From the NCBI RefSeq assembly GCF_003086295.3, contig NC_092046.1, positions 106,867,363 through 106,931,362 on the forward strand: a stretch of 64,000 nt of DNA, in the 5' to 3' direction. Position 1 is the stretch's first letter; each line of letters opens with the position of its first letter. Position numbers and translations under genes: made by a program. The notes under the pieces were generated by a model. It was not told where the DNA came from. It saw nothing but the letters and a program-made list of their open reading frames with translations, and made no database searches. Shown here one piece after another: positions 23,256 through 35,875 of the stretch. The stretch comes from Arachis hypogaea. Taxonomy: Eukaryota > Streptophyta > Magnoliopsida > Fabales > Fabaceae.

Positions 23256-23706
23256 TTCTACCCTCCTAAAAGAAAATTTTGCCCTCAAAATTTCAGCCGC
23301 ATGCAAGAATCCATCTTCAATCAGTCTATTTCCTTCAAGCCATCCTGACGAAGATATCAGTTCGTTCCTTACAGCATCTAAATATCACATAGCCATGGCC
23401 ATGGAGATCATAACAGCTATAAGAATAGTTGTGCCTCACACGAATTTGTCATTCGGAACTTGATTAAACCATGCCTATTCAGAGTCATTGATGTCTTATC
23501 CACACCAAACAATCAATATTAAGGTGATCAGTCTTAATATCTCAAGTTAGGTACGAACATTCCCAAAATGAGCACTCATAGACATTCATGTCAAATGTAT
23601 CTTGTAGATACCCTAACAGCATGAGACACACGAGCAGAGTATGCAATGAAGCATAGTCAGTCCACTCCCCAGGCTCTACTGGGAACGAACTGCTCTGATA
23701 CCAAAT
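23256..23706 (-). mobile_element. Interior of L (451 bp, non-coding)
   Basis: Carries only the purine tract at 23256-23271 (minus strand TTTTAGGAGGGTAGAA) and the primer site at 23692-23703. I see no coding sequence. Packaging or replication proteins would have to come from another element. Confidence 0.88.
23692..23703 (-). promoter_or_regulatory. tRNA-iMet primer binding site of L
   Basis: Minus strand TGGTATCAGAGC, three bases after the LTR end. This is the standard plant initiator-methionine tRNA primer site, and it differs from the GGCGCC-type site of the Athila elements around it. Confidence 0.92.
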
Positions 23707-26700
23707 TGTAACGACCCAATTTTCAGTACGCCTAGGACATACCAGAAACTGAGTGCTACCAATTTGTCATCCTAATTATTATCTATTATTTATTATATGA
23801 GCCTGATTCGTTGTTAGAAGCATAGTTAGTTAGCGAGGTACTATTTTTTTTTTGAAAAATGTTTGAATTAATAAACAGAATCATTTATAATCAATTCACA
23901 AATAATAACAGATAAAACAGTTATAAACAACCACACATAAATACATCACAATTAGTTGACAACATTCGGTAATTCAGCCTTTGTTAGAGTATAGACTGTT
24001 AGTTAGAACACCCCTAGACACAGCAAGATAATAACTATATACATATATATACATACAACGTCCCAGGCCCTGACCTGTTCAAGAAGTCCCTAAGCTGGCG
24101 CCCAGGTTAGCCTAGACTCTATACTCACCTAGTCCCTCTAAACTACTAAAGCGAGGGAAAGTACGTTCTAGGTCTTCAAAAATCAAGTCAGGTGGAACAT
24201 CAGCAAAAGGTAGAACATCATCTACTACTCCTTTGCATGATCAGACACTGCCATATAACGTCTCTCTGGTATCTCATCAAGTAGCCACACAACAGGAGTC
24301 TCGTACACAGGATTTAGGCTAAAGTGCGCATACGAACGGGGTGCAGACGTTGGCTGGTCTCACAGTATATACGTATAAATAGAAACAGAGTTCTCTCTAA
24401 ACTCAAAAGACTACCTAGAGCGGAATCCTTTTTGCGAACGGTCGTCAGTGAACTACGGAAGGCTACTCAAGCTTCGGGGAAAGGGAGAGAGAAGGGGTAA
24501 GAACTGGGGAGTCCTTAGTAGGGCCAGGGTTATTAGTTAAGTTCATTAATTCCGTATTGTTTAGCAGATAAATAGCAGAATACCGAGAAGCAGTAGACAG
24601 AAGAAACAGATAAATAGAGAAAACAGAAAGCAAAACACAAACAAAAGAATACAAGAAAACAAAACACAGACACAGAGAATAGAATGAAAACAAAGAAAGC
24701 ATACATTTAAACAACAATCATAACAGAGGAAATGCGCAACCAAGTATGATGCATGTCTGTCCTATGCAGGCCATGAGCTCACGTGTCGGTTTACACCCTG
24801 CAGCCCGACATTACCTAGGAACTAGTCCTAGATTTGGCTTATTTTCTGTAGGTGAACTTCGGCCTACAGAAATAGCACTCTCGTAAGTGAACTTCGGCTT
24901 ACAGGAATAGTCTAAACACAACACAACAACTTTCTGTAGGTGAACTTCGGCCTACAGAAATAACACCTCTGTAAATGAACTTCGGCTTAATGAAATGGTT
25001 TAATCACAACAACTTTCTGTAGGTGAACTTCGGCCTACAGAAATAGCACCTCTGTAAGTGAACTTCGGCTTACAGAAATAGCGCCCCTGTAAGTGAACTT
25101 CGACTTACAGGTATCACAACTCTCTGTAGGTGAACTTCGGCCTACAGGAGCAACACCCTGAGATACACAATTGATATTCACTGTAGGTGAACTTCGGCCT
25201 ACAGGAATAACAACATACTATAGGTGAACTTGGGCCTACAGGACCTCTAGGGCCAATAGAAAAGCATCAGATGAACATATAATTGAATATCATGCCACAT
25301 GGCTTAACTCTTTATTTTTATACTCTTCTCCTCTATTCTCTTTGTTATATTACTCTTTTCTCATTATCATCATTCAATATCATTCTCATTATTCATCATC
25401 ACTTTCACATTCTTATGCAGTACTTCTTTCTTTCTCTATTCAATCATACTATACAAACTTTACATCTTTCACTTTCACAATATCTTGGCTCAAACCATTT
25501 CTCTTTATCATATTACTCTTTTCACTTTGTCTTTTTACTCTGATTTGATTACTCTTTTCTCTGTATCTCTTTACTTTTCTCTGGTTACTCTGTTCTCTGT
25601 GTTTTCTTTACTCTGCTCTGATTTCTCCGCTTAACGTATGTATTTAAAGCTTATGTAAATTTCGGTATGAATAGTATGCCTGTCCCAAGTATAGGTTCAT
25701 TAATTCTATACTGAAATAGTTTAACTTTTCATATAATACCTAACCCTAGTCGCAACTCAAGGACTAACTATGTTGCCCTAGTTCGTTCACTAATTTCTGT
25801 CTGTTTTTTTGTCATTAAAACTTTACAGAATTTTCTTCGATTATTATCTTTTCTTCAACATTTTATCTGTCTTTTATCTTTGCCTCACTAATATGTTCTT
25901 ACCACTCCCTAAGTATTTTATGAAGGTGATTATGAGATTCTGTGCTTAAAGTTGTCTTTATAAAGCTTTTACAGAAAACTGCATTTTCCATATTATTTTA
26001 TTATTTTTATTAAAATATTATTTTTAATTAAATATTATTATTTAATATTTTATTATTATTTATTATTTTATTACTAAATTTTCAAAAATTACCTTACCTT
26101 TACCTTTTAACCTTTAAAATTCACTTTTTACCCCAGTAACTTTTAATATTTCTAATTTGACCACCCTAACTTTCAGAAATTACCAAATAACCCCTCAAAC
26201 ACCAAAATAATTACAACCTTGCCCTTTTTAATATCTAAAAGGTGTTCTTCAATGTTCTTCATCACACTCAAAGTGTTCTTCGTGTTCTTCGTAAATTCTT
26301 CAGATTCTTTCTCTGTTTTTACCCGTTTTTCAGTCTTTTCAGCAACAGATTTTTACCAAAATTCAAAATAAATTCCCAGCCACTAAAACCTCATCTTTTC
26401 CACATGATTTCAACACAAATTGAACCTCAATTTAAGCTCTAGGGTTTCGTTTTCCAGCAGCCACAAGAACACACATTCATAGCTTGAATATTATCAAATT
26501 TCATCAAATTTTCACAAAAATTTCAACAAGAATTACTCATACAAACAATCAATTTCAAGCACAGCCAAACCATATCATAATTACACAACTCAAACACAAT
26601 CAATCAAGATTAAATTCGTCAAACCCTACCTGGTTTTGCTGCTCCTAATTCGGTTAGACTTTCAGGTGGTCCTTAAGCACTTTTTCCTCCTAAATCACAT

Positions 26701-27748
26701 CAAGAACAACTTTAAATCCAAAAACCCTCAACTAACAAAATCTCCATCAGCATGTTAGGAGGTGATTTCTAACCTTAGACTTTCTGGAAAGTCACGTTTC
26801 TTGGCCCTCAAGTCAAGTTAGGCATGATTCCTAAGGAAGAACATCAAGAAAACACATGTTTAAGCATGTTTCCTTAAAAACTGAATTGAAGAGGGAGGGA
26901 GACAGTCATCTCACTTTATTTCCAGCCTTGATAAGTTACATGGTTATGTAGAGGAAGAAGAGAGGATCATTTTGGTGAAATCGGAATTTTGATTTGAGTT
27001 TTCGTTCAGAAGAAATTAAGCTTTGAAGATTAAGTGTTCATGAAGTTTTCTCTCTTTTCTATCTTGTTATTTTCGACCAAAATGATGAAATGAGACAGCC
27101 TTGGAGGTCTTAGGGGTGTAAGGTGAGTTGTGATTGGTTGGCTTGGAGGTGGGTTAAAATAATATTAAAATATCTCAGGTGTATAACTACTAAAACTAGA
27201 TGTATCGGAACACTTGTAAAAATATCTCTAAAAATTATTTTCTGAGCTACTAGCATAAATAACACTAGTAACATATTTATTATGAGAATAAAACATGTTT
27301 GATGAGGCCTTAGCATTGCTAAAGTCATTAGAGAGTGCTGGTGCTAAGCTGCACCAGTAAACCGTAAACCCGGTTAAACCGATTTTCTATTTTTAACTAA
27401 AATAGACCAGGTAACCTTATAATATCATTCAAGAAGCTTCTAATACTAATATAATGATAATATTATCCTATTATCTCTCTTCTCTCATGAATCGAGTCCG
27501 GTTCATCAAACAGAGACTATTTACGAAAATCATAATCAAAACTGCCAACCGATACAGTTCAAAAACTAGGTTCTTCGTGACCGCGTTATCGAGCTTGCCT
27601 CGGAAAAGGTTCTAGCTTAAGGATGACATAATGACAATGAGGATTGAGATACTTGTTGATATAGAAGAAATGTTCCCTTTACTGATCTTCTGGCGAAATC
27701 CGTGCCTTCGGAAAAGATCTCGCATACTCGAAAATCAGGGTTGTTACA
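23707..27748 (-). repeat. 5' LTR of L (minus-strand sense)
   Basis: 4042 bp with the same layout as 19218-23255. Array at 24844-25243. Followed by the target duplication CATAT. Confidence 0.92.
24844..25243. repeat. Hairpin array in right LTR of L (10 units)
   Basis: The same ten units as in the left LTR. A few stems are damaged in one copy only (for example the fourth unit here ends CTTAATG), which shows drift since insertion. Confidence 0.88.
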
Positions 27749-27753
27749 CATAT

Positions 27754-27847
27754 GCATTGATTTGTCTCTAAGTCTTGCTTTGGGGCATTTTGTCCCCTTT
27801 TATTGCTTTTCTTCTTCTCTTCTTTTTTTTCTTCTTTCCCTTTTTTT

Positions 27848-27879
<32 letters not shown>

Positions 27880-28884
27880 CTTTTCTTGTCTTTTCTCTTT
27901 TTTTCTATACACATATATGTATATATATTTTTTTCTTTTTTTTTCATATATATTTTTTTCAACTATATACAAGAACATCAATGCATAAGGTCTATACATT
28001 TAATCAACACATGATTATGTATCCACTTCTCAATATTTTCAACAAAAACAACATACTCTTATCTCAACCAATGCTTCCCCCTCATTTTCCCACACTTGAA
28101 TGGCACACACACACTAGCCTAAGCTATTCAAGGATTCAAATAGGGACATTCATGGTTTTCACCTTTGGCTTGTGATGTACTAAAATTAAGAATAAGCGGG
28201 TTAAGCGTAGGCTCAAAATTGGTTGCAAGGGTTGTTATAAGGTAAGGTCATTTGGGTAAGTAGCTAAGTGAATTGATGGCCTCAATTATGCACATGCATT
28301 CATACATATGACAATGGATATATAGAGTCAAACAAATTAAGGATTACAATCATAGAGAGGGAACAATGCACACAAGAAGGAAAGTAAGTGGTTATAAGAT
28401 GTAACCACGCAATTAGGCTCAAAACTCACTTGCTTGTGTTCTTGGCTCAAAATCCATGTTCCAAATTACATTCTTCGAACAAGCTTAGCATAAAAAATTT
28501 TCAAAATTGGTAGGGTTGCCGTAAAATTTCAGTTCTAGGAGAGAAGTCATTACTCTAACCAAGTGGATTTATTAAGAGAGAACTAATATGCAAAGGAGGT
28601 GAAAAACCTTATTATGCAATCTTTCCTAATTAACAAAAGAGATTCAAAATTTATTCGCGTGTTACCTATGAAGACCGGTTGGCCGACCGACCTCCCCACA
28701 CTTAGAAGTTAGCACAGTCCTCCGTGCCTTGAGTGAGACGCAGTGGTTGATCAGCTTCCGAGTGTCCATCCTCTTCTTCAGTATCGCTTTCCTCATTATC
28801 GTTGCCGGTGGACGTGGAAATATCCGGTTCTTCCATAGGTGGTGCTAGGCAACTTAGAAGCGTCTTGACAAAAGTGTATCAGCG
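27754..28884 (-). other. H1 3' non-coding region, second part
   Basis: No gene. An imperfect TA and T/C microsatellite lies at about 27800-27960 and gives spurious Phe- and Lys-rich frames. A purine tract copy is at 28691-28704 on the minus strand. Confidence 0.7.
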
Positions 28885-29930
28885 TTAGTTTCGTCGCTCA
28901 TAACGGTCGAGCTTCTTGTAGAGGTCCTCTATGCGTTGCATGGATGACTTTGGTGGTGCGGTTGATGTGGTGGGAATCCTCATGGGGACGGCTAAGTTTG
29001 GCTCCTCGGTGTCCGCCAGAGGGTAAAGATATCTCCCTTTTGGAACAACATCGCCGTCTATCGGGATCATGGCCCTCCGATCCTTGGTCTCTCGTGGAAC
29101 ACCGACTGCGGCAACTAAGTCGGTCACTAGAGCGGGAAAAGGTAGGTTCCCCTTAGCGTGTATGCGGCCCATAGCTTGGCGAATGAGACGAGGAATATGC
29201 ACCGGTCTCTCTGTGAGGACACACCAAACCAACAAGGCTAACTCGGCAGTGATAGATGATCCTTGGGTGCTTGAGAGCACATAGTGGGCTAGAATTTGGG
29301 CCCATACTTGAGCCTCTCTAGTGAGAAAACATGCGGTGATGCCCTTGGGCCGGGGTCTCATCTTTCCTCGAATACAGAATGATTCGGGTATAGCAATGAC
29401 CTTGAGGATGGCATCCCAATCAAATGCATATTCGTACCGTGTCGACAAAATCTCTTGATATGCATCAATCCTTTCGCTAATGGCCCATTCTTAAGCACAC
29501 TTTGAATGGCCTCCTCTGTGACAGAAACTTGTCTTCGGCGCACAAATACCGATGCAAGGGATGAGGAGTGGTAATTGGTGTAAAATTCTACCACCCAGGA
29601 CAAGTTTGCCTCCCATGGCTTCCTCAATAGGAACTCTCATTGCCGCCGTTCGATGCAGGGCATGATGAGCGGAATGACATGAGTCGGAGGGGCTAGAAGA
29701 GGCTTCGCATGATAGTTCCTTGGTTTGATCAAGGGGTAGACAAGTTCTCAATAGCCATTGGGGAACTTGTTCGGATCTCTTGCCAGATTGTCCTTTTCCA
29801 AAACATCAATGTTAGCAATGCTCCTAGTCTTATTGGGGAGGGACTTTGCTCTAGGTTCTTGTTGTGCTTTGCTAGTGGACCGTAAGGGTGCCTTCTTAGG
29901 TGCCTTTCCGTTGTCTTTCTTGATAACCAT
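28885..29930 (-). pseudogene. H1 third ORF (Athila downstream ORF, plant transposon protein domain)
   Basis: Starts MVIKKDNGKAPKKAPLRSTS at 29930, a basic N-terminus. Then, in other frames, come NLSWVVEFYTNYHSS, a block CIRGKMRPRPKGITACFLTRE, and ALLVWCVLTERPVHIPRLI, ending in EDLYKKLDRYERRN at 28885. The order (FYxN, R-L-W/A-L, I-R-R-I) is that of the putative plant transposon protein domain found after pol in Athila elements, often called env-like. At least two frameshifts and a stop. No signal peptide or membrane segment is evident, so an envelope role is not supported here. Confidence 0.7.
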
Positions 29931-31570
29931 CCTATAAAAGAGGGGAAAGGTGGCAAAATTAAACTTAAAGAAGCACCAAGAAATAGTAATCATGCAAGTG
30001 ATAAAGCATAAAAGAATAAGTGGCTTAAACACATGACAGCTGCAACATGTAACTAAAGCAACAATGAAAATTGTGGCTAATTACTAGCATGTGATGTATG
30101 AGTGATATATGCATGCAAACAAGAAGCATGAGAAGCACACACTCTTAACAATAATAACAAGAAGTGAGAATTAAGGGATGAGCATGTAGAAATGAATCAA
30201 GAAATGTAGTAAGCTCAATGCATATATGAACAAGCAAGTGAATAAGAAAGAACACCAAAATAGAAAACACTAAGTCAAAGTAACTCCAAAAAGTCATGTG
30301 GGCCTTCCATCAAACACTTGGTGTGCATCCCTTTTTATGACAAAAATTGAGAGAAGGGTGACAATGTAACATCCCATAAAGCATCATCAATCATCATAAC
30401 ATACCACATATTGCAAGAGAAAGAAAGTAAGTCAAACCAACTCATCAATGCAAGGTAATGTCCACTTGTAAAACCCATAAGAAAATGAAAAGAAAGAGAA
30501 AAAAAATCCAACAGACAAAGAAAACAAGAATGAAACTAACCAATAGGAAGAGTAAGGGAATGTAACTAATGAGAAGAAGAAGGAGGAGAAATCTAAACAA
30601 GAATAGAAATGAGAAGTACCTTGAGAGGAAGAAGAGAAATGGGGTATGGAAGTGGGAGAAAAGGTAATGAAGAGTAAGAGAGAGGAGAAGAGAAAGAGAG
30701 GTATGGGACCGACAGAGGTGGTGGTGGTTAAGAGGTGGTAGAGATGGTAGAAGGAGTAGAAGGGAAGAAGAAGGGTGGCGGTAAGAAGGAGGAAAAGAAA
30801 TTGAAGGAAAGAGGCGCGCTCTAATGCAATTAGTTCGCGGAACCGACGCATGCGCGCTATGCACGCGTGTGCGTGCATGAGCAAAAATCAGCAGGGGCGT
30901 GGACGCGCACAGTGCGCGGATGCGCGAAGTGGCGAAATACAGATGTGCGCGTGACCGCCAGGTGTGCCCAACTTGTGCTGAGGGCACAACTTTGCCTCAA
31001 CTCTCAGGAAAAAGTACTGGAGGATGAATTTTTTGATCGACGCGGACGCGCATGGTGCACTGGCGCATCGATGTGCATGTTGCTTGAGGTGTGCGCACGC
31101 ACGAATGTGGTTGTGCCTGGGGCTCAGAATTGGCCCAGAATTTGCACAACTCTTTGGAAAATGATCCAGGAGCTGCGAATGCGTATGGGTGCATACGCGC
31201 ATAGTGCGCGCATGCCCCCCCCCCCCCTTTTTTTCAGGAACATAAAGAATGCCAATTATCATGAATTTAATGGCCAAACAAGCCAAAGAGGTAAAAAACA
31301 CCCAAAACTCAATGAAAAACCTAAAGATGGGGTGTTCCTCTACCACATAATCAATTTATTCATTGAAAAATCAATGCAAGTCTTCATGAACAAGTTATCT
31401 AAGGTAGTCACAATCAATATCTAATCAAGTAAAGCTATAACTAATTAATCACACAACAATGAAGAGTGCAAGAATTATATACAAAGGGTAAAAAAGATAG
31501 ATCTCACCATGGTGGGGTGTCTCCTACATAGCACTTTTGTTTAATGTCCTTAAGTTGGACTTTCACTAGC
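29931..31570 (-). other. H1 non-coding region between pol and third ORF
   Basis: No gene. It holds a purine-rich stretch (plus strand, 30440-30800), the GC array 30808-31220 and a poly-C/poly-T run at about 31216-31233. Near 31505-31535 is a diverged form of the post-pol hairpin (minus strand GTGCTATGTAGGAGACACC). Confidence 0.65.
30808..31220. repeat. CpG palindrome array between pol and third ORF of H1
   Basis: Blocks such as GACGCATGCGCGCTATGCACG, GACGCGCACAGTGCGCGGATG, ACGCGGACGCGCATGGTGCAC and ATACGCGCATAGTGCGCGCAT, separated by 60-100 bp of normal composition. They resemble the array in the LTR of the same element. Confidence 0.75.
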
Positions 31571-32560
31571 TCATTGCTCTTTGCCAAGAGGTGCATCTTC
31601 CAAAAGGAATACCTCAATCTCTTTGTTACTCTTCATTTGCTCACCATGATACAACTTGAGATGGTGTCCATTGACCTTGAAGATATCCGGATTCGAGGGA
31701 TGGCACAAGTGGTAAACCCCATAGGGTTCCGCTTTCACTACTTGATATGGGCCTTCCCATTTTGACCTTAGTTTTCCGGGCAACAATCTCAATCTAGAAT
31801 TGTAAAGGAGGACTAGATCACCGGCTTTAAATTCTTTGCCTATTATGTTCCTATCATGCACGGCTTTCATTTTCTCCTTGTAAAGTCTAGAATTCTCATA
31901 AGCTTCAAGCCTCAAACATTCCAACTCCGCTAGTTGTAGCTTCCGCTAAACTCCGGCTCCATCCAAACTTGGATTGCACTCCTTGATGGCCCAATATTCC
32001 TTGTGCTCTATCTCCACCGGTAGGTGGCAAGCTTTGCCATACACCAACCAAAAGGGGCTCATGCCAATTGGTGTTTTGTATGCCGTTCGGTAAGCCCATA
32101 ATGCATCAGTGAGCTTAGCACTCCATTCTTTCCTATTTGGTTTCACAATCCTTTCCAAGATGCGTTTAATCTCCCGATTGGAAACCTCATCTTGGCCATT
32201 AGTTTGTGGGTGGTAGGCCGTAGCTACTTTATGCATGATGCTATATTTTCTCATTAGCCCTTCCATTCTCTTATTGCAAAAACGTGAACCTTGGTCGCTC
32301 ACGATTGCTCGTGGCGACCCAAATCTACAGATGATATTATTTCTCACAAAAGAAAGGACCACATTAGCATCATCCGTCCGGGTGGGTATCGCTTCCACCC
32401 ATTTGGACACATAATCAACGGCAAGTAGAATGTAGAGAAAATCATTAGAATTTGGGAAGGGCCCATGAAGTCAATTCCCCACACATCAAAAATCTCACAA
32501 AATAGCATAGTTTGTTGGGGAATTTCATCCTTCTTGGAGATATTACCAAATCTAATGCAC
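31571..32560 (-). pseudogene. pol: H1 integrase core and C-terminus
   Basis: Core piece 31946-32410 begins [14 protein letters not shown] and carries [11 protein letters not shown] (second catalytic Asp), a [19 protein letters not shown] block (Glu) and [13 protein letters not shown]. The first Asp motif lies just upstream, after a frameshift near 32415-32470. The C-terminal piece 31571-31924 has DLVLLYNSRLRLLPGKL and KWEGPYQVVKAEPYG (GPY/F domain) and the natural end. A frameshift near 31930 separates the two. Confidence 0.88.
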
Positions 32561-33240
32561 TGAGAGCAAGATTTACAAAAATGAGAAGAGTCCTTGAAAA
32601 GATTTGGCTACCAAAATCCACAATCTAGGATTTTTCTTGCCGTTCTTTGAGGTCCAAAATTGCCTCCTCCTTCGGAGGAGTGGCAAGCTTCCAAGATTGA
32701 GTGGAATTCGGTTTGTGGAATGCACCTCCGAATTACTTGATCCATCCCACATCTCCAAAGGTATGGGTCATCCCACACATAGTATTTGGATTCGCCTTTT
32801 AGCTTATCCCTTTGATGTTTGGAGAGATTAGGAGGGAAGGAGCAAGATACCAAGCAATTGGCGATTGGTGCATACCAAGGAATGGTTTCCGAGATTGCCT
32901 GCAAGCCCTCAAAGGGAAAAAAATCATTAATAGGAGTGGTGTCGCCTTTTGTGTGTTCAAGGCGACTTAAGTGGTCCGCCACTAGGTTTTGCGTACCACT
33001 CCTATCCTTAATTTCCAAGTCAAACTCTTGCAACAATAAAACCCATATAATCAATCTCGGTTTGGATTTCTTCTTAGCCAACAAATACTTTAACTCCGCA
33101 TGATTTGAGTACACCACCACCTTCGAACCAAGTAGATATGCTCGGAACTTGTCTAAGGCAAGAACTATGGCCAAAAGTTCTTTTTCGGTGGTAGTGTAGT
33201 TGGATTGGACTCCATCTAGTGTTTTTTATGCATAGGCTAT
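32560..33240 (-). pseudogene. pol: H1 RNase H and integrase zinc-finger region
   Basis: Open stretch 32608-33174: [42 protein letters not shown], the end of RNase H at NLVADHLSR, then the connection ([23 protein letters not shown]) and the HHCC-type start [12 protein letters not shown]. This is the segment deleted in H0. Short frame breaks at both edges. Confidence 0.85.
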
Positions 33241-34294
33241 GACATATGGAATCTTACCCTCGTGTTGTGCTAATGCGGCTCCCACGGCAAAATTTAAAGC
33301 ATCACACATTATTTCGAATGGCCGACTCCAATCCGGCCCTCGCACGATGGGAGCTTGGGTCAATGCTACTTTGAGCTTATCAAAAGCCTCCATGCATTCC
33401 TTGCTTAGATCAAACTCAATGTCCTTTTGCAGCAATCTTGATAGAGGCAATGCTACCTTACTAAAGTCCCTTATCAATCTTCGATAAAATCCTGCATGTC
33501 CAAGGAAAGAACGGACTTCCCTCTCGGAAGAGGGATAAGGCAAGCTAGATATAACATTAATCTTTGTTGGATCTATGGAAATACCATTTTTGGAAACAAT
33601 ATGTCCTAAAACAATCCCTTGCCTAACCATGAAATGGCACTTCTCAAAATTCAAGACAAGGTTAGTTTCAGTACATCTTTCCAAAACCTTTTCAAGGTTA
33701 TCCAAGCAATGATCAAAAGAATCACCATATACCGTGAAGTCATCCATGAATACCTCCATGCATTGCTCTAGAAAATCCATAAATATGTTCATCATGCACC
33801 TTTGGAAAGTCGCCGGTGCATTGCATAAGCCGAATGGCATACGCTTGTAGGCATAAGTTCCAAAAGGGCAAGTAAATGTTATTTTCTCTTAGTCCTCTAG
33901 AGCAATGTGTATTTGGAAGTACCACGAATAGCCATCTAGAAAGCAATAATCGGATTTACCGGATAATCGATCGAGCATTTGATCGATAAACGGAAGTGGA
34001 AAATGATATTTTCTAGTGGCCGAGTTCAACCTTCGGTAGTCTATGCATACTCGCCAAGAGTTTTGCACCCGTGTTGCTATAAGCTCCCCGCTTTCATTCT
34101 TGATTGTGGTTACTCCGGACTTCTTTGGCACAACTTGAACGGGACTCACCCATTCACTATCCGAAATGGGGTAGATGATATCCGCCACGAGTAACCGTGT
34201 TACCTCCTTCTTGACAACCTCCAAAATGGTAGGATTCAATCATCTTTGAGGTTGTCTTACGGGTCTAGCTTCTTCCTTTAAAAAGATCCGGTGC
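33226..34294 (-). pseudogene. pol: H1 reverse transcriptase
   Basis: Two open pieces. 33889-34239 has VSPVQVVPKKSG, WRVCIDYRRLN and DYCFLDGYSWYFQI; the usual Gly of DGYSGY is Trp here. 33226-33840 has MPFGLCNAPATFQRCM, the catalytic FMDDF, NLVLNFEKCHFMV, FLGHAGFYRR and the start of RNase H (FEIMCDALNFAVGAALAQ, with Ala-Leu instead of Ala-Ser). A stop follows IALED at 33889. Unlike H0 there is a Phe rather than a stop after NLVLN. Confidence 0.9.
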
Positions 34295-35260
34295 TCACAC
34301 ACTTGGGGACTTATCCCCACTATCTGCCAAGCTCCACCCTATTGCCCTTTTGTTCTTCCTTAAAACACATAACAACTTCTCTTCTTGTTGAGGATTTAGT
34401 TCCCTTGCTATGATCACCGGGAACTTGTGGGCTTCATCAAGGTATGAATACTTTAGGTGGGGTGGCAATGGCTTTAATTCTAGATTTTTCTCTTGGCTTG
34501 TCACTTGAACTTCTTCACTTGGATCTTCACTGTCTTCTTCAATCATATGTTTCTCTTCTAGCTTTGCATAATGCACTTCAGCCATAATGTTGTCAATTAA
34601 GTCACACCGGAATATGGAATGGTTCTCCGGTGGGTGCCTCATTGCCTCTTCTAGGCTAAAACTTACAACTCTCCCATCTATCTCAAATGAGTAGGTTTCC
34701 GAATGGGCATCCAACTTGAATCTAGAGGTCCTCAAAAATGGCCTCCCAAGTAGGATAGATGATGCCCTGTCGGATTCACTTGGTGGCATCTCAATGATAT
34801 GCAAATCAATTGGAAATATCAAACCCTTGATGTTGACCAACACATCGTCCGCAATACCCGTCACGGTTATTATGCTCTTGTCCGCCAAGAAAAACCTAGC
34901 CGCCGACCGCTTCAACGGTGGGAGCTTCAATAGATGATAAACAGAAAGAGGCATAATGCTAACGCATGCACCAAGGTCACACATACAATCAATGAATGGG
35001 ACTCCATCAATGACACAAGAGACTAAATAAGGGCCCGGATCAACACACTTTTCCGGAATGGCTCCCATCAAAGCCAAAATAGAATCCCCAATGGAATGGT
35101 TTCTAACTCATGAATTCTATCTTTGTTCATACACAAGTCCTTAAGAAATTTCGCATATTTAGGCACTTGATATATAGCATCAAAGAGGGGGATAGTTACC
35201 TCCACTTTCTTGAACACCTCTACCATTTTTGGGTCAAGTTCTACATGCTTCTTAGCCTTT
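34295..35260 (-). pseudogene. pol: H1 aspartic protease and linker
   Basis: Open piece 34295-35077 contains the active-site block CMCDLGACVSIMPLSVY and SILLGRPFLRTSRF, then a charged linker (EDSEDPSEEVQ) and LKYSYLDEAHKFPVIIAREL leading to the reverse transcriptase. Upstream (35078-35260) the frame continues with a segment typical of the gag/protease linker, up to the point where E1 inserted. The frame is lost at 34300, just before the reverse transcriptase. Confidence 0.88.
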
Positions 35261-35639
35261 CTTGCTGATGAGCGGATAATTTATACGCTTTTTGGCATTG
35301 TTTTTACATAGTTTTTAGTATGATTTGATTAGTTTTTAGTATCTTTTTATTAGTTTTTAATTAAAAATCACATTTCTGGACTTTACTATGAGTTTATGTG
35401 TTTTTCTGTGATTTTAGGTAATTTCTGGCTGAAATTGAGGGACTTGAGCAAAAATCATATTCAGAGGCTGAAGAAGGACTGCAGATGCTGTTGGATTCTG
35501 ACCTCCCTGCACTCAAAGTGGATTTTCTGGAGCTACAGGAGTCCAAATGGTGCGCTCTCAATTGCGTTGGAAAGTAGACATCCAGGACTTTCCAGAAATA
35601 TATAATAATCCATACTTTCCCCGAGTTTAGATAACGCAA

Positions 35640-35760
35640 ACTGGCGTGTTCAATGCCAGCTCTCTGCCCTATTCTGGAGTTAAACGTCAGAAACAGGTTG
35701 CAAAGTAGAGTTAAACACCAGAAACAAGTTACAAACTGGCGTTTAACTCCAAGGAAGACC
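35640..35760. repeat. U3 palindrome array in E1 5' LTR
   Basis: Degraded units of the CTGGCGTTTAAC-GCCAG type (for example CTGGAGTTAAACGTCAG, ACTGGCGTTTAACTCCA). They end about 105 bp before the TATA box. Confidence 0.8.
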
Positions 35761-35866
35761 TCTACACGTGAAAGCTTCAATGCTCAGTCCAAGCACACAC
35801 CAAGTGGGCCCGGGATTGGATTTCTGCATCATTTACTTATTTCTGTAACCCTAGTAACTAGTTTAG

Positions 35867-35875
35867 TATAAATAG
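35867..35875 (+). promoter_or_regulatory. TATA box in E1 5' LTR
   Basis: TATAAATAG in the context AGTTTAGTATAAATAG. Equivalent boxes are at 49499 (TATAAATGG), 55698 and 58235. Likely promoter of the element RNA. Confidence 0.75.

Larger units (their letters stand above)
19218..27748 (-). mobile_element. L: complete LTR element with 4 kb LTRs and a 451 bp interior
   Basis: The two LTRs are 19218-23255 and 23707-27748, in the same orientation, each with ends TGTAACGACCC...GGGTTGTTACA on the plus strand. The 5 bp CATAT is found on both sides (19213-19217 and 27749-27753), so the insertion is complete. On the minus strand the 5' LTR is followed by a tRNA-iMet primer site and the 3' LTR is preceded by a purine tract. 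There is no gag or pol. A large non-autonomous (LARD-like) element, unusual because nearly all of its length is LTR. Confidence 0.92.

Noticed and set aside
19218..27748. A 4 kb tandem segmental duplication
   Set aside because: The two copies have TG...CA ends, a primer site and purine tract between them and a target duplication outside, so they are LTRs of one element.
27679..28014. Lys- or Phe-rich ORFs
   Set aside because: Caused by TA and T/C microsatellite tracts in the H1 3' non-coding region.
30445..30987. Host gene in the GC-rich part of 30400-31350
   Set aside because: Frames overlap on both strands, have low-complexity Ser/Leu/Phe composition, and follow the palindrome array and purine-rich non-coding DNA of H1.
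31216..31233. Poly-C/poly-T run as a polypurine tract on the minus strand
   Set aside because: No LTR start follows it; it lies in the middle of the H1 interior and may be partly a sequencing or replication slippage feature.
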